Source: Actinoplanes subtropicus
GTDB taxonomy: Bacteria; Actinomycetota; Actinomycetes; Mycobacteriales; Micromonosporaceae
Direction: 5' to 3'
NCBI RefSeq assembly: GCF_000721705.1
Contig: NZ_JOJL01000048.1
Coordinates: 1-54,187 of the forward strand
DNA length: 54,187 nucleotides
The translations under genes were made by a program, and so were the position numbers. This document shows positions 1-8,664 of the stretch, in pieces. Below the pieces are notes generated by a model, which saw only the letters and a program-made list of their open reading frames with translations, had not been told where the DNA came from and searched no databases. The stretch's first letter is position 1, and each line of letters starts with the position of its first letter.

Positions 1-20
1 GTAACCCGGGCACCGCGCTC

Positions 21-1205
21 TCACGGTGAGCCGGTCCGGCCGGCGACGACCGCGATGGCGGCGATCAGGAGAGCCGCGCACGTCGCCAGCGCCGGCAGCA
101 GCCCGGCGTGGCCGGCGATGGCCGCGACCGTGAGCCCGCAGGCGATCGTGCCCAGGTAATCGGCCTGGGCCAGCAGCGAATGAACCGTGGCGCGCACCGC
201 GGTGACGGTCTCGTTGTTGACCCAGATGGTGGCGAAGCTGCGGGTCAGCGGCAGCGCCCCGGCCGCCATCAGCACCGCCATGCCGCTGGCGAGCGCGTTC
301 GGGGCGAGGGCCAGCCCGGCGATCCCGGCCGTGGCGGTCGCGGCGGCCGCCAGGTAGCCGCGGCGGACCGTGCCCGGCGTGCCGATGCGAGGCTGGACCA
401 GGCGCAGGGCGGCCGCGCCGGCCAGGCACATGACCACGCCCAGCCCGGTGAGCCAGACGACCGGGTCGAGGCGCGGCGCGAGGGCGACCAGCCGCAGCGG
501 GTAGAGCCGGCCGAACGTGCTGGTCACCCCGTTCACCAGCAGGGTGGCGGCGAAGATGGCGACCAGCACCCGGCTACCGCGCACCAGAAGTAAGCCGCCG
601 GCCAGGAGGGACCACGCCGCGGGCCAGCGGTGCGCCGGTGCCGGGGCGAAGCGGCGCTCGCGGAACCCGGCCGCGACAAACAGGCCGAGGGCCAGCATCG
701 CCGACCCGGCCAGCACGATCGCCGTCGGGCGGCCGGTGAGCCGGGCCAGGCCGCCGAGCGTGAGCAGCCCGGCGACGGTGCCGGTGAGCTGGGCCCGTTC
801 GGCGCGGATCAGGACGGCCGGTACGCGGGCCGGTTCGTCCAGCTCGTCGCTGATCCAGGCCACGTCGGCGCCGCTCGCGAAGGTCCAGGACAGGCCCCAG
901 AGCATCTGCGTGGCCAGCAGCGGCAGGAACCCGCGGACCAGCCCGGTCGTCAGCATGGCGGTGCCCATCAGCAGGTGCGACACGACCAGGGACCATTTCC
1001 GGCTGACGGTGTCGGCCAGCATGCCGGCGGGCACCTCGAACACCAGGCCGACCGCTGCCTGAGCCACCCCGATCAGGACGAGCCGTTCGGCGGGCATACG
1101 GGCGTCGACGACCAGGTACACGCTCGTGACCAGCCACCAGCCGCGGTGCAGCAGCGCCCGGCACCAGACCCACCGGGCGTAGACGGCGCCGAGGTCCACC
1201 GGCAC
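21..1205 (-). CDS. MFS transporter
   Basis: Integral membrane transporter of the major facilitator superfamily, 394 residues, the usual single-unit MFS size. The sequence has about eleven or twelve hydrophobic stretches, and the loop after the second has the MFS-type pattern around 'GMLADTVSRKWS' (residues about 61-72). The GTG start lies 6 bp after the stop of the DUF72 gene, so it is the last gene of a leftward three-gene operon. The substrate cannot be read from sequence. Drug or metabolite export is the usual annotation for this group, but nothing here is specific. Confidence 0.85.
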   Translation of the reverse strand: MPVDLGAVYARWVWCRALLHRGWWLVTSVYLVVDARMPAERLVLIGVAQAAVGLVFEVPAGMLADTVSRKWSLVVSHLLMGTAMLTTGLVRGFLPLLATQMLWGLSWTFASGADVAWISDELDEPARVPAVLIRAERAQLTGTVAGLLTLGGLARLTGRPTAIVLAGSAMLALGLFVAAGFRERRFAPAPAHRWPAAWSLLAGGLLLVRGSRVLVAIFAATLLVNGVTSTFGRLYPLRLVALAPRLDPVVWLTGLGVVMCLAGAAALRLVQPRIGTPGTVRRGYLAAAATATAGIAGLALAPNALASGMAVLMAAGALPLTRSFATIWVNNETVTAVRATVHSLLAQADYLGTIACGLTVAAIAGHAGLLPALATCAALLIAAIAVVAGRTGSP

Positions 1206-1211
1206 AAGAAG

Positions 1212-2060
1212 TCAGAAGAGGGTCGGCGGCTCGTCGGGGGAGGCGAGGGGCGCCGGCGTGGGCAGCGGCTGCAGCGAGGGCAGAATCGCCCGTACGTCAT
1301 CGTGAAATTGCCGGGCGAGCGAAGGGGCATCCGCGTTGTCGGGCGTGTGCAGGAAGACCGTCGGCGAGCGGCCCTCCCGCAGCCAGCCGGCCACGATCGG
1401 CACCCAGGGCTGCCAGCCGGCGACCGTCGCCGCTGGGTCGTCGCGGCCCAGGTAGCGGATGATCGGGCGGCCGGTGACCGCCGTGGTGCGCAGCGGCATG
1501 CGGGGCTTCTTGGTCCACGCGTCCCGTTCGGCGTCGCTGGTCGGCGGGTGGGCGAAGAATTTCGTGGTGTCGAACGGGATCCACTCGGCGCCCGCCTTCT
1601 CCAGCACGGCCTGCAGCGGGCCGGGCTCGGCGAAGAAGTCCCGGTGGCGCACTTCCACGGCGTACGGCAAATGGGCCGGAAGCCGCCGCAGGAAGGTCTC
1701 CAGGACGCTCAGGTCGCCGGGTCCGAAGGACCCCGGCAGCTGGATCCAGTACGCGTGGGCGCGCGGCCCGAGCGGCTCCATCGCGTGCCAGAACGCGCCG
1801 AGGTCTACATCGGTGAGGCGGCGCTCGTGGGTGACGGTCTTCGGGAGCTTCACCACGAAGCGGAACGACGGCGACGTCTGCGCGGCCCAGGACGCGACCG
1901 TCTCCCGGGCGGGCGTCGCGTAGAAGGTCGTGTTGCCCTCGACCGCGTCGCACCAGCCCGCATACGCCCGCAGTCGCTCGCCGGCCGGGAGCGCCCGGTC
2001 GACGAACCGGCCCTGCCAGGCCTTGAGCGACCACATCGCGCAGCCCACGTGAAGTCGCAC
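1212..2060 (-). CDS. DUF72 family protein (YecE-like)
   Basis: A 282-residue protein of the DUF72/YecE family, a TIM-barrel-like family of unknown function. Support comes from the N-terminal 'HVGCAMWSLKAW' (standing for the family's G-x-x-x-W start), 'VEGNTTFY' near residue 40, 'FRFVVKLPKTVTHERRL' near 67-83, and 'AVEVRHRDFF' in the middle. The length fits the family. It starts at a GTG 10 bp after the upstream gene's stop and ends 6 bp before the MFS start, which suggests one transcript. No function is inferred. Confidence 0.88.
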   Translation of the reverse strand: MRLHVGCAMWSLKAWQGRFVDRALPAGERLRAYAGWCDAVEGNTTFYATPARETVASWAAQTSPSFRFVVKLPKTVTHERRLTDVDLGAFWHAMEPLGPRAHAYWIQLPGSFGPGDLSVLETFLRRLPAHLPYAVEVRHRDFFAEPGPLQAVLEKAGAEWIPFDTTKFFAHPPTSDAERDAWTKKPRMPLRTTAVTGRPIIRYLGRDDPAATVAGWQPWVPIVAGWLREGRSPTVFLHTPDNADAPSLARQFHDDVRAILPSLQPLPTPAPLASPDEPPTLF

Positions 2061-2070
2061 GCGGACGAGA

Positions 2071-2892
2071 CTAACCGATCAGCTGCCAGTCCATCCCGTG
2101 CCAGGACACCGGCGTGGACAGCGGCCGCCCCTCCAGCGGATCGCCGTCCTCCGGCCACAGCCCGGTCACCGCGATCTCCCCGATCGTCGCCGTACGGGAC
2201 GAGTCGGTGTCGCCGAGCAGCGCCGCGGTCACCCCGGCCGCGGTCAGCATCGTGCGGGTCAGGTCCAGCCGCGGCGGGTGCGTGCCCAGGACGGCCGCCG
2301 CGGCGTCGGTCGCCTCCTCGAACGCCCGCCGCGCGGCGAGATCCACCGGCGAGGCCAGCATCCGGGCCAGCGCGGCGGCCAGGCCACCGTCGCCGGGCAG
2401 CAGACCGGCCAGATCCGGTACGGCCGGCGGCTCCTCCCCGCACACCTCGAACGTCGCCACCCACAGCGACCCGGACGTCTCGGTCCGCACCGGGCTGGCC
2501 GTGGCCGCCCACACCGCGGCCCGGAACAGGCCGTTGTGCAGCCGGCTGTCCGCGTTGTCGATCAGCCGGTCCAGGGCGTACCGGGCGATCAGCGCCAGGT
2601 CCCGGTCCACCTCGACCGTTGCGGCGCCCCGCTCGACCTGGTACTCGGCCTTCCCGTCATCGTCCACGACCAGGCAGAACGCGTCGCGGAAGCCGGCCTG
2701 GACGATCTCCCCGAAGACGGCCGCCCGGGGCGAGCCCGGCGGCATCGTCAGGATCGTGCTGGTGACGTCGTCGCGCATCCACCGCGCGTGATCGGTGATC
2801 GGCGGCGGGGCCGACCGGGAACGCGGCGCGGGCGGGCGGTAGGCGGCGGTACGCGGTCTGTCCGCGTATTCACGGAAGCGCATGGCCCGCAT
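2071..2892 (-). CDS. Hypothetical protein, first gene of leftward operon
   Basis: I do not recognise this 273-residue protein. It has a basic, proline-rich N-terminus (residues 1-35), then a soluble alpha/beta-looking body without membrane segments. It ends with 'SWHGMDWQLIG'. Codon use is normal for the window and the downstream gene follows after 10 bp, so it is probably real. An alternative ATG lies three codons downstream at 2883, with a GGGAG about 10 nt upstream that suits it better than 2892. A role alongside DUF72 and the MFS gene cannot be deduced. Confidence 0.7.
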   Translation of the reverse strand: MRAMRFREYADRPRTAAYRPPAPRSRSAPPPITDHARWMRDDVTSTILTMPPGSPRAAVFGEIVQAGFRDAFCLVVDDDGKAEYQVERGAATVEVDRDLALIARYALDRLIDNADSRLHNGLFRAAVWAATASPVRTETSGSLWVATFEVCGEEPPAVPDLAGLLPGDGGLAAALARMLASPVDLAARRAFEEATDAAAAVLGTHPPRLDLTRTMLTAAGVTAALLGDTDSSRTATIGEIAVTGLWPEDGDPLEGRPLSTPVSWHGMDWQLIG

Positions 2893-3029
2893 GCTCCCAG
2901 CGCCCCGGGCGGCGATGTCGCACCGTACGTCCGCCGTGACCCCGGCCGTTCGGGGTGGACTCGCTGGGCTACCGTTGCCTGGAAATCAGCCGCAGCCCGG
3001 CCGGGATGTCGAAACGCGGGGAGGTTTGC

Positions 3030-4001
3030 GTGGCCAACTCCCGCCGGTGGATGTGGTCCGCCGCGGCCGTCACGGCCGTCGCCGTGGTCGCCTATGGCCT
3101 GTACGCGGCGTTCGGTGGCTCCGCCGATCAGGTCGCGCCGGGCAGCCTGCAGCGGGCGGCGCTGACCGCCTGGCCGAGCGAGTCGAACACCGGCGTGCCC
3201 TCCGGGACCAGCCTGACCGCGTACGACGGGCCCTGTCAGATCACCGACGACAACACCGTGATCGACGCGAAGACGGTGAACTGCGGCCCGGACGGGCTGA
3301 GCGTCCGCGCCGCCAACCTGGTCATCAGCAACAGCAAGGTCAACGGCGTGATCCGGCTGGACACCGACCGGGCCGGGGCCAAGGGCTGGTCGATGTCCGT
3401 ACGCTTCTCCGAGGTCGACGCCGGCGTCAAGCCGCTGGCCGCCATCTGCTGCGGCAACCTCACCGTCGACCGGGTCAACGTGCACGGCGGCGTCACGGCG
3501 GTGCAGTGTGAGGCGTCCGGGCCGACCTCCGGCGGCGACCCGGCCCCGAAGTGCACCGTCCGCGACTCGTACCTGCACGGTCAGCAGCTCCCCCGGAACC
3601 AGCAGTGGCATCTCGGCGGGTTCCTGACCGAGGGCGGCGACACGACGGTCACCCTCGACCACAACTACGTGATCTGCAACGCCCCGGTGTATCCGCCCGA
3701 CGGCGGTTGCACGGGCGACATCAACCTGCTCGGCAACTTCGGGATCATCCACGGCGTCACGATCACCAACAACAAGCTGGGCGCCACCCCGAACCTGTCC
3801 TACTGCACGTTCGGCGGCAGCAGCGGCAAGGGTTTCGGGCCGCAGGCGCACGACATCGTCTACCGCGGCAACGTCTTCGAGCGCGGCACGACCGGCAAGT
3901 GCGGCCAGTACGGCGCGGTCACCGACTTCGCCAAGGCCGGCCCGGGAAACGTCTGGACCGGTAACAAGTACGACGACGGCACCCCGATCCCCGCGCCCTG
4001 A
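3030..4001 (+). CDS. Secreted/membrane-anchored right-handed beta-helix-like protein
   Basis: A 323-residue protein with an N-terminal signal-anchor (basic start 'ANSRRW', then a hydrophobic run to about residue 25), so probably secreted or membrane-tethered. The body has repeating short strands typical of parallel beta-helix proteins ('LVISNSKVNG', 'LTVDRVNVHGG', 'VTLDHNYVICN', 'VTITNNKLG', 'IVYRGNVFERG'), as in pectate-lyase-like folds. I see no clear catalytic signature, so binding or an unknown carbohydrate activity are both possible. I chose the GTG at 3030 because GGGGAGG sits six to seven bases upstream. The frame stays open back to 2955 but without a better ribosome site. Confidence 0.75.
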   Translation: MANSRRWMWSAAAVTAVAVVAYGLYAAFGGSADQVAPGSLQRAALTAWPSESNTGVPSGTSLTAYDGPCQITDDNTVIDAKTVNCGPDGLSVRAANLVISNSKVNGVIRLDTDRAGAKGWSMSVRFSEVDAGVKPLAAICCGNLTVDRVNVHGGVTAVQCEASGPTSGGDPAPKCTVRDSYLHGQQLPRNQQWHLGGFLTEGGDTTVTLDHNYVICNAPVYPPDGGCTGDINLLGNFGIIHGVTITNNKLGATPNLSYCTFGGSSGKGFGPQAHDIVYRGNVFERGTTGKCGQYGAVTDFAKAGPGNVWTGNKYDDGTPIPAP

Positions 4002-4019
4002 CCGGCGACCCGGACGCAC

Positions 4020-4895
4020 TCGCCCGATCGGAACACGCCGCTGGTGGCGCTCCTCAACCAGCTCGGTGCCGAGCTCGACCCGGTGTTGCAGAGCAACGGG
4101 ATTCAGTGGCTGAGTCTCTCGGAGGCCGAGCGGCAGGAGGTGGCGCTGCAAGTGCTGGCGCGGCTGCCGGTGTTGTGGATCTGGGACAACGTCGAGCCGG
4201 TCGCCGGATTCCCGGCCGGGACGCCGTCGGCGTGGACCGCGGATGAGCAGCGCGGATTGCGCGACTTCTTGCAGGCGGCGTCGCAGACCCGGGCGCGGAT
4301 GCTGTTGACCTCGTGACGGGATGAACGCGACTGGCTCGGCGATCTGCCGGCCCGCGTCCGGCTGCCCGCCATGCCGATGCGCGAACGCATCCAGTTCACC
4401 CAGGGTCTGGCCGCCCGGCACGGTCACCGGATCACCGATGTGGCGGACTGGCGGCCGCTGCTGCGCTAAAGCGACGGCAACCCGCTCACCATTACCGTGT
4501 TGGTCGGACAGGCCCTGCGCGCCGGGTACACCACCAACGCGCAGATCGAGGAATTCGTCGCCCAGGGGGCCAGCCTGCGGACCTCCGACAATTGGTCGGG
4601 CAGCGCGTACCGGGCCGCGGTCGTGCGGAGCACCAACGACGCGCTGGACTGGCTGCGCTGGGCCCGGTGGAGCGGGCTGGCCGCCGCCTTCACCGTGTTC
4701 GCGGTCGGGCTCCTCGGGCTGATCGGTGTCGCCGCCCGGCCCACGCCGAAGGCCACCACGACCGCCGTCGTCGTCGACCGGAACGGCGCCGCCTGGTGCG
4801 GGCCGATCGGGCGTACCGCCGGCGGCCGGCTCACCGTCAACGGCTCCCCGGTCGCCGGCGTCCGCGACGTCACCGTGGTCGCCGCCGGTAAATGA
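4020..4895 (+). pseudogene. Decayed NTPase/TPR-type gene with two in-frame stops, fused to a foreign membrane tail
   Basis: One reading frame runs from about 4020 to 4895 but is broken by TGA at 4314-4316 and TAA at 4467-4469. Read through these, the first two thirds resemble the NTPase segment of large actinobacterial CHAT/TPR proteins ('VLARLPVLWIWDNVEPVAG', 'LLTS-RDERDWLGDLPARV', 'DWRPLLR-SDGNPLTITVL'), with family-typical residues expected exactly at the stops. The N-terminus is missing. After 'IEEFVAQ' (about 4566) the sequence changes to an unrelated stretch with one hydrophobic helix and a short extracellular-looking tail, as if a deletion joined two genes. It lies 18 bp after the beta-helix gene. 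Confidence 0.72.
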
Positions 4896-4958
4896 GGGTG
4901 CTCAACCCGCCCGCGGGCCGGATACTGGCGCGCGCAACTGTCATCGGGAGGGTGAGAC

Positions 4959-5312
4959 ATGAGCCGGACGATCCGGGTCACCGTGCGGGGTAGCTTCGAC
5001 AAGCTGAGCGAGGCGCAGCTGGCCGAGCTGGTCGCCGCCCGGGCGGAGCACGATTTGATGAACACGGCGTACACGGCCGAGGGGTATCTCGCCTACGACC
5101 TGCCGGGCCGGCCGTTCTTCACGTTCCGGTTCCTGGCCACCGCCGAGGAGCAGGACGAGATTCCGGCGATCACCGCCGACGCCGAACAGCGGGCGGCCGC
5201 GTGGATGGCCGAGCGGGGGTACCCGGTGAAGAACCTGACCGCGCAGGCCGTCGACATGTCCGAGGTGCCGCTGGGTAGCCGCGGGAAGCGAGAAGCCGGG
5301 CGCCGCAGGTAA
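4959..5312 (+). CDS. DUF6204 family protein
   Basis: A 117-residue soluble protein, most like the small actinobacterial DUF6204 family ('IRVTVRGSFDKLSEAQ' start, 'AEHDLMNTAYTAEG', 'YDLPGRPFFTFRF'). Function is unknown. The ATG is preceded by GGGAGG at good distance. The stop codon TAA lies inside the first copy of a 15-bp direct repeat (5298-5328), so the last residues (Arg-rich) may be recent additions. The family assignment is from memory of the motif and moderately sure. Confidence 0.75.
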   Translation: MSRTIRVTVRGSFDKLSEAQLAELVAARAEHDLMNTAYTAEGYLAYDLPGRPFFTFRFLATAEEQDEIPAITADAEQRAAAWMAERGYPVKNLTAQAVDMSEVPLGSRGKREAGRRR

Positions 5313-5328
5313 CGGGCGCCGCAGGTAA
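5298..5328. repeat. 15-bp direct repeat spanning the DUF6204 stop codon
   Basis: GGGCGCCGCAGGTAA occurs at 5298-5312 and again at 5314-5328, one base apart. The first copy contains the stop codon of the DUF6204 gene. It looks like a local slippage duplication. Confidence 0.8.
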
Positions 5329-5399
5329 ATCGGTTGCCGCCCGGCGGCGTACCTGGTGAGGTTGGTCCGTCCGAGTTGCCGAGTGAGGAGTGTCCCGCG

Positions 5400-5507
5400 A
5401 TGCGAGCTGCGTTTCTGTCCGACCAGGAAGGATTCCGGCTCACCATGAGGGACAGGACGCTTGGCTACGCTCAATCTCGGCATTCTGGCGCACGTCGACG
5501 CCGGTAA
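5400..5507 (+). CDS. Candidate 35-residue leader peptide of the TetM-like gene
   Basis: ATG at 5400 follows GAGGAG with an 8-base spacer, the best ribosome site in this region. The 35-codon frame ends at TAA 5505-5507, inside the GTPase gene, whose TTG start (5461) it crosses in another frame. The peptide begins MRAAFLSDQEGF and ends in four arginines. Ribosome-protection genes of the TetM group are known to be controlled through upstream leader peptides, so a coupling or attenuation role is plausible. That role is inference, and the ORF could also be fortuitous. Confidence 0.4.
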   Translation: MRAAFLSDQEGFRLTMRDRTLGYAQSRHSGARRRR

Positions 5508-7356
5508 GACCAGTCTCACCGAGCGGCTGCTGTATGCCGCCGGGGTCATCGACGAGCTCGGCAGTGTCGACGCGGGCAGCACCCGTACCGACACGCTCGA
5601 GCTGGAACGCCGCCGCGGTATCACGATCAAGTCGGCGGTGGTGTCGTTCCCGCTGCGCGGCACCACGGTCAACCTGATCGACACGCCCGGCCACCCGGAT
5701 TTCATCGCCGAGGTGGAGCGGGTGCTCGGCGTGCTCGACGGCGCGGTGCTGGTGATCTCGGCGGTCGAGGGGGTGCAGGCGCAGACCCGGGTGCTCGCCC
5801 GCACGCTGCACCGGCTGCGCATCCCCACGCTGATCTTCGTGAACAAGATCGATCGGGTCGGTGCGCGGTTCGCGGGGCTGCTCGACGAGATCAGCGCCCG
5901 GGTGTCGCCGGCGCTCGTGCCGATGAGCGAGGTCACCGACCTCGGCACCCGGGGCGCGGCGGTGGCCGAGCGGGTGGATCTGCTGCGGCTGGCCGACCAC
6001 GACGACGCGGTGCTGGCCGCGCTGGTCGAGGAGCGGACGCCGCCGCCGGTGCGCGCGCACGACGACGTGCACCCGGTGTTCTTCGGCTCGGCGATCACCG
6101 GCGCCGGCATCGACGAGCTGATCGGCGGGATAGTCGATCTTGCGCCGGCGGCGACGAACGGCAGGGCCGGCGGGGCGGTCTTCAAGATCGATCGGGGGCC
6201 GGCCGGGGAGCGGATCGCCTACCTGCGGATGTTCGACGGCGTTTTGCGGGTACGCGACACGATCGGGCCTGACCGGGTCACCGGCATCGACGTGTTCACC
6301 GACGGCGGCACGCAGCCGCGCGCCGAGCTGACGCCGGGGCAGATCGGCACCGTCCGCGGGCTCGGTCACGTCCGGATCGGCGACACGGTAGGCGTACGCA
6401 CCCGAAAAGCGCGGCAAGCGCAATTCGCCCCGCCCAGCCTGGAAACCGCCGTGCTCGCGTCCCGCCGGGCCGACCTGCACGCGGCGCTGGCCGAACTGGC
6501 CGAGCAGGATCCGCTGATCAACCTGCGGCAGGACGACGAGCGCCGCGAGGTGTACGTGTCGCTCTACGGCGAGGTGCAGAAGGAGGTCATCCAGGCCACC
6601 CTCGCCGAGCAGTACGGCCTTCAGGTCAGCTTCCGGGAGACCACCACCCTGCACATCGAGCGGCTGGCCGGCGCGGGAAGAGCGGTCGAGTTCAACAAGG
6701 TCGACCCGAACCCGTTCCTGGCCACGGTCGGCCTGCGGGTGCGGCCGGGGAGCGACGGGGTGACCTTCGATCTGGCGGTGGAGCCGGGGTCGATGCCGCC
6801 GGCGTTCTTCGCGGCGGTCGAGCAGACCGTGCGGGAGACGCTGCGGCAGGGGCTGCGCGGCTGGCCGGTCCCCGACTGCGCGGTCACCATGACCCACTCG
6901 GGGTATTCGGCGCGGCAGAGTCACTCGCACGCGGTCTTCGACAAGAGCATGTCGAGTACGGCGGGCGACTTCCGCAACCTCACCCCGCTGGTCCTGATGG
7001 CCGCGCTGCGGCAGGCGGGAACCGTGGTGCACGAGCCGATCCACGCGTTCACCGCCGAGGTGCCGCCGGACACGATCCCGGCGGTGCTGCCCCTGCTGGC
7101 CCGGCTCGGCGCGATTCCCCTGGCCACCGGCGCCCACGGCGTCGACGGCGAGATCCCGGCGGCGATGGTCCACGAGCTGCAGCGGCGGCTGCCGGGGCTG
7201 ACCCGGGGCGAAGGGGTGCTGGAGAGCGCTTTCGACCACTATGCGGCCGTACGGGGGAAGCCGCCCGTCCGGGAGCGCACCGGCCCGGATCCCCTCGACC
7301 GCAAGGAGTACCTGCTGCGCGTGCTGCGTCTCAGGACATCGTCAACGTCAGGTTGA
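5461..7356 (+). CDS. TetM/OtrA-like ribosomal protection GTPase (EF-G family)
   Basis: Cytoplasmic translational GTPase of 631 residues, matching TetM/TetO size (about 640). It is expected to bind the ribosome and release tetracycline-type inhibitors, though actinomycete members may have other roles. Visible G-motifs: P-loop AHVDAGKT (residues 9-16), DTPGH (about 74-78), NKID (about 128-131). The EF-G-like C-terminal domains are present ('ALRQAGTVVHEPIHAF' region near 518). The TTG start is supported by homology to the conserved TetM N-terminus and by GAGG at 5447-5450. A short leader ORF overlaps its start, and its stop overlaps the first of two palindromes ahead of the next gene. Confidence 0.88.
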   Translation: MATLNLGILAHVDAGKTSLTERLLYAAGVIDELGSVDAGSTRTDTLELERRRGITIKSAVVSFPLRGTTVNLIDTPGHPDFIAEVERVLGVLDGAVLVISAVEGVQAQTRVLARTLHRLRIPTLIFVNKIDRVGARFAGLLDEISARVSPALVPMSEVTDLGTRGAAVAERVDLLRLADHDDAVLAALVEERTPPPVRAHDDVHPVFFGSAITGAGIDELIGGIVDLAPAATNGRAGGAVFKIDRGPAGERIAYLRMFDGVLRVRDTIGPDRVTGIDVFTDGGTQPRAELTPGQIGTVRGLGHVRIGDTVGVRTRKARQAQFAPPSLETAVLASRRADLHAALAELAEQDPLINLRQDDERREVYVSLYGEVQKEVIQATLAEQYGLQVSFRETTTLHIERLAGAGRAVEFNKVDPNPFLATVGLRVRPGSDGVTFDLAVEPGSMPPAFFAAVEQTVRETLRQGLRGWPVPDCAVTMTHSGYSARQSHSHAVFDKSMSSTAGDFRNLTPLVLMAALRQAGTVVHEPIHAFTAEVPPDTIPAVLPLLARLGAIPLATGAHGVDGEIPAAMVHELQRRLPGLTRGEGVLESAFDHYAAVRGKPPVRERTGPDPLDRKEYLLRVLRLRTSSTSG

Positions 7357-7385
7357 CCACGACGGTACGTCAACCTAGGGTTGAC
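7341..7385. promoter_or_regulatory. Two 17-bp palindromes, probable operator of the Clp-N/HTH gene
   Basis: GTCAAC-N5-GTTGAC at 7341-7357 and GTCAACC-TAG-GGTTGAC at 7369-7385, centres 28 bp apart (nearly three helical turns), the second ending three bases before the ATG at 7389. The first overlaps the stop of the upstream GTPase gene. Both share the half-site GTCAAC. The protein encoded immediately downstream has a helix-turn-helix, so autoregulation is likely; that is inference. Confidence 0.7.
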
Positions 7386-7388
7386 GAC

Positions 7389-8087
7389 ATGACGCAAACT
7401 TCCCCGCCCGTGCGGCTCGACGACCTGATCACCGCGATTCACCGGGCCCGGCCCGACGACGCCCTCCAGCAGCTCTCCGACGCCGTACTGCTGGGCGACC
7501 ACCTCGGGGAGCTCGCCGACCACCTGATCGGCCACTTCGTCGACCAGGCCCGCCGCTCCGGCGCCTCCTGGACCGACATCGGCCGCAGCATGGGCGTCAG
7601 CAAGCAGGCCGCGCAGAAACGGTTCGTGGCCAAGGGCGACCAGGGCTTCGACCGGTTCTCCACGGTGGCCCGCACGGCGGTGGTGGCCTCGATGAAGCAG
7701 GCGAAGACCCACGGCCACCACGAGATCGTCCCCACCCACCTGCTGCTCGGCGTACTCGATGTGCCGGAAGGCCTCGCGGCGCGGGCGCTGCTCGCCCAAG
7801 GTCTCGACCTCGATGCCGTTCGCGCGGCGGCGGAGGCCGCCCTCCCGGCGCCGGCCGACGGCGGCGAGGAACCCGTCCTGATCCCCTACGACGCCGCCTC
7901 GCGCAAGGTGCTCGAGCTGACCTTCCGCGAGGCGTTGCGGCTCGACCAGCAGACCGTCGGCACCGGGCACATCCTGCTCGCGCTCCTGGAAGAGCAGGAG
8001 GCGACGCTGGCCGGCCTGAAAGTCATCAAGGACCGGATCGACGCGTACGTGTCAGCCGAGGGGGAAGAGGGCACGGGTCAGCCATGA
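7389..8087 (+). CDS. Clp N-terminal domain protein with N-terminal HTH
   Basis: A 232-residue cytoplasmic protein. Residues about 50-75 form an HTH ('SWTDIGRSMGVSKQAAQKRF'), and residues about 85-220 form a double Clp-N repeat of the type that binds substrates or adaptors in ClpA/ClpC ('GHHEIVPTHLLLGVLD' and 'VGTGHILLALLEE'). There is no ATPase domain, so this is a stand-alone Clp-N regulator as is common in Actinobacteria. I chose ATG 7389 over the upstream in-frame TTG because two palindromes occupy the stretch just before it. Its 3' end overlaps the convergent 2H gene by 36 bp. Confidence 0.85.
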   Translation: MTQTSPPVRLDDLITAIHRARPDDALQQLSDAVLLGDHLGELADHLIGHFVDQARRSGASWTDIGRSMGVSKQAAQKRFVAKGDQGFDRFSTVARTAVVASMKQAKTHGHHEIVPTHLLLGVLDVPEGLAARALLAQGLDLDAVRAAAEAALPAPADGGEEPVLIPYDAASRKVLELTFREALRLDQQTVGTGHILLALLEEQEATLAGLKVIKDRIDAYVSAEGEEGTGQP

Positions 8088-8576
8088 GCCCCCGGGCTCG
8101 GGCCGGCCGGTGATCAGCCGCAGCGTGTCGACCCGGGCCCGGATCGGCAGCCGCGGCAGCACCGCCTCGCCGGCCGCCTTCAGCACGTCGACGGGGTGGT
8201 CGTGCCCGACGGTCAGGTGCGGCACGACCTCCTCGAACGCCCCGTCGTACGGCCGCACCCCGGGAAACCGGGCGGTCACCGCGGCGGTCAGCCGCAGAAA
8301 CGGCGAAGCCGGCGACGGCGCCAGCCACACCACCCGGTCGGCGAACCAGCCCAGCCGGTCGAAGGCCACGAAGAACGCCGGCACCGTGGCGGCGGCCCGC
8401 CCGAGCGTGTCCAGGACGTGCGCGGAGATCTCGGCCGGCGGCAGGAACGGGAACAGGACCGTCACATGCGCCGGCACGCCCCAGCTCGCGGCCTGGTCGA
8501 ACAGCTCGCGGTGCGGCGCGACGACCGGCTCCACCTCGGGAACGGTGACGATGAGGGCGCTCTGGCTCGCTTCCAT
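8052..8576 (-). CDS. 2'-5' RNA ligase/2H phosphoesterase family protein
   Basis: A 174-residue protein with the two histidine motifs of the 2H phosphoesterase superfamily, 'AHVTVLFPF' (about residue 33) and 'PHLTVGHDHP' (about 119), which form the active site acting on cyclic-phosphate or 2'-5' linked nucleotides. The cellular substrate is unknown. Start chosen at ATG 8576; a further in-frame ATG at 8606 has no ribosome site. Convergent and overlapping with the Clp-N gene, divergent from the ABC transporter. Confidence 0.83.
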   Translation of the reverse strand: MEASQSALIVTVPEVEPVVAPHRELFDQAASWGVPAHVTVLFPFLPPAEISAHVLDTLGRAAATVPAFFVAFDRLGWFADRVVWLAPSPASPFLRLTAAVTARFPGVRPYDGAFEEVVPHLTVGHDHPVDVLKAAGEAVLPRLPIRARVDTLRLITGRPEPGGSWLTRALFPLG

Positions 8577-8593
8577 CGACACAGTTTGAACCC

Positions 8594-8640
8594 TGACAGA
8601 TGTCATGGCGGGGAGATGACGCGCGACCCCCCGCGTGTCA
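8594..8640. promoter_or_regulatory. Two TGAC/GTCA inverted repeats in the divergent promoter region of the ABC exporter
   Basis: TGACA-GA-TGTCA at 8594-8605 and an imperfect palindrome TGACGCGCG...CGCGTGTCA at 8617-8640 (8 of 9 arm bases pair). They lie 25-70 bp upstream of the ATP-binding protein start and between divergent genes. A good candidate target for the response regulator encoded three genes downstream; this pairing is inference. Confidence 0.5.
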
Positions 8641-8664
8641 CCCCCGCCGGGCCACGATGAGGGC

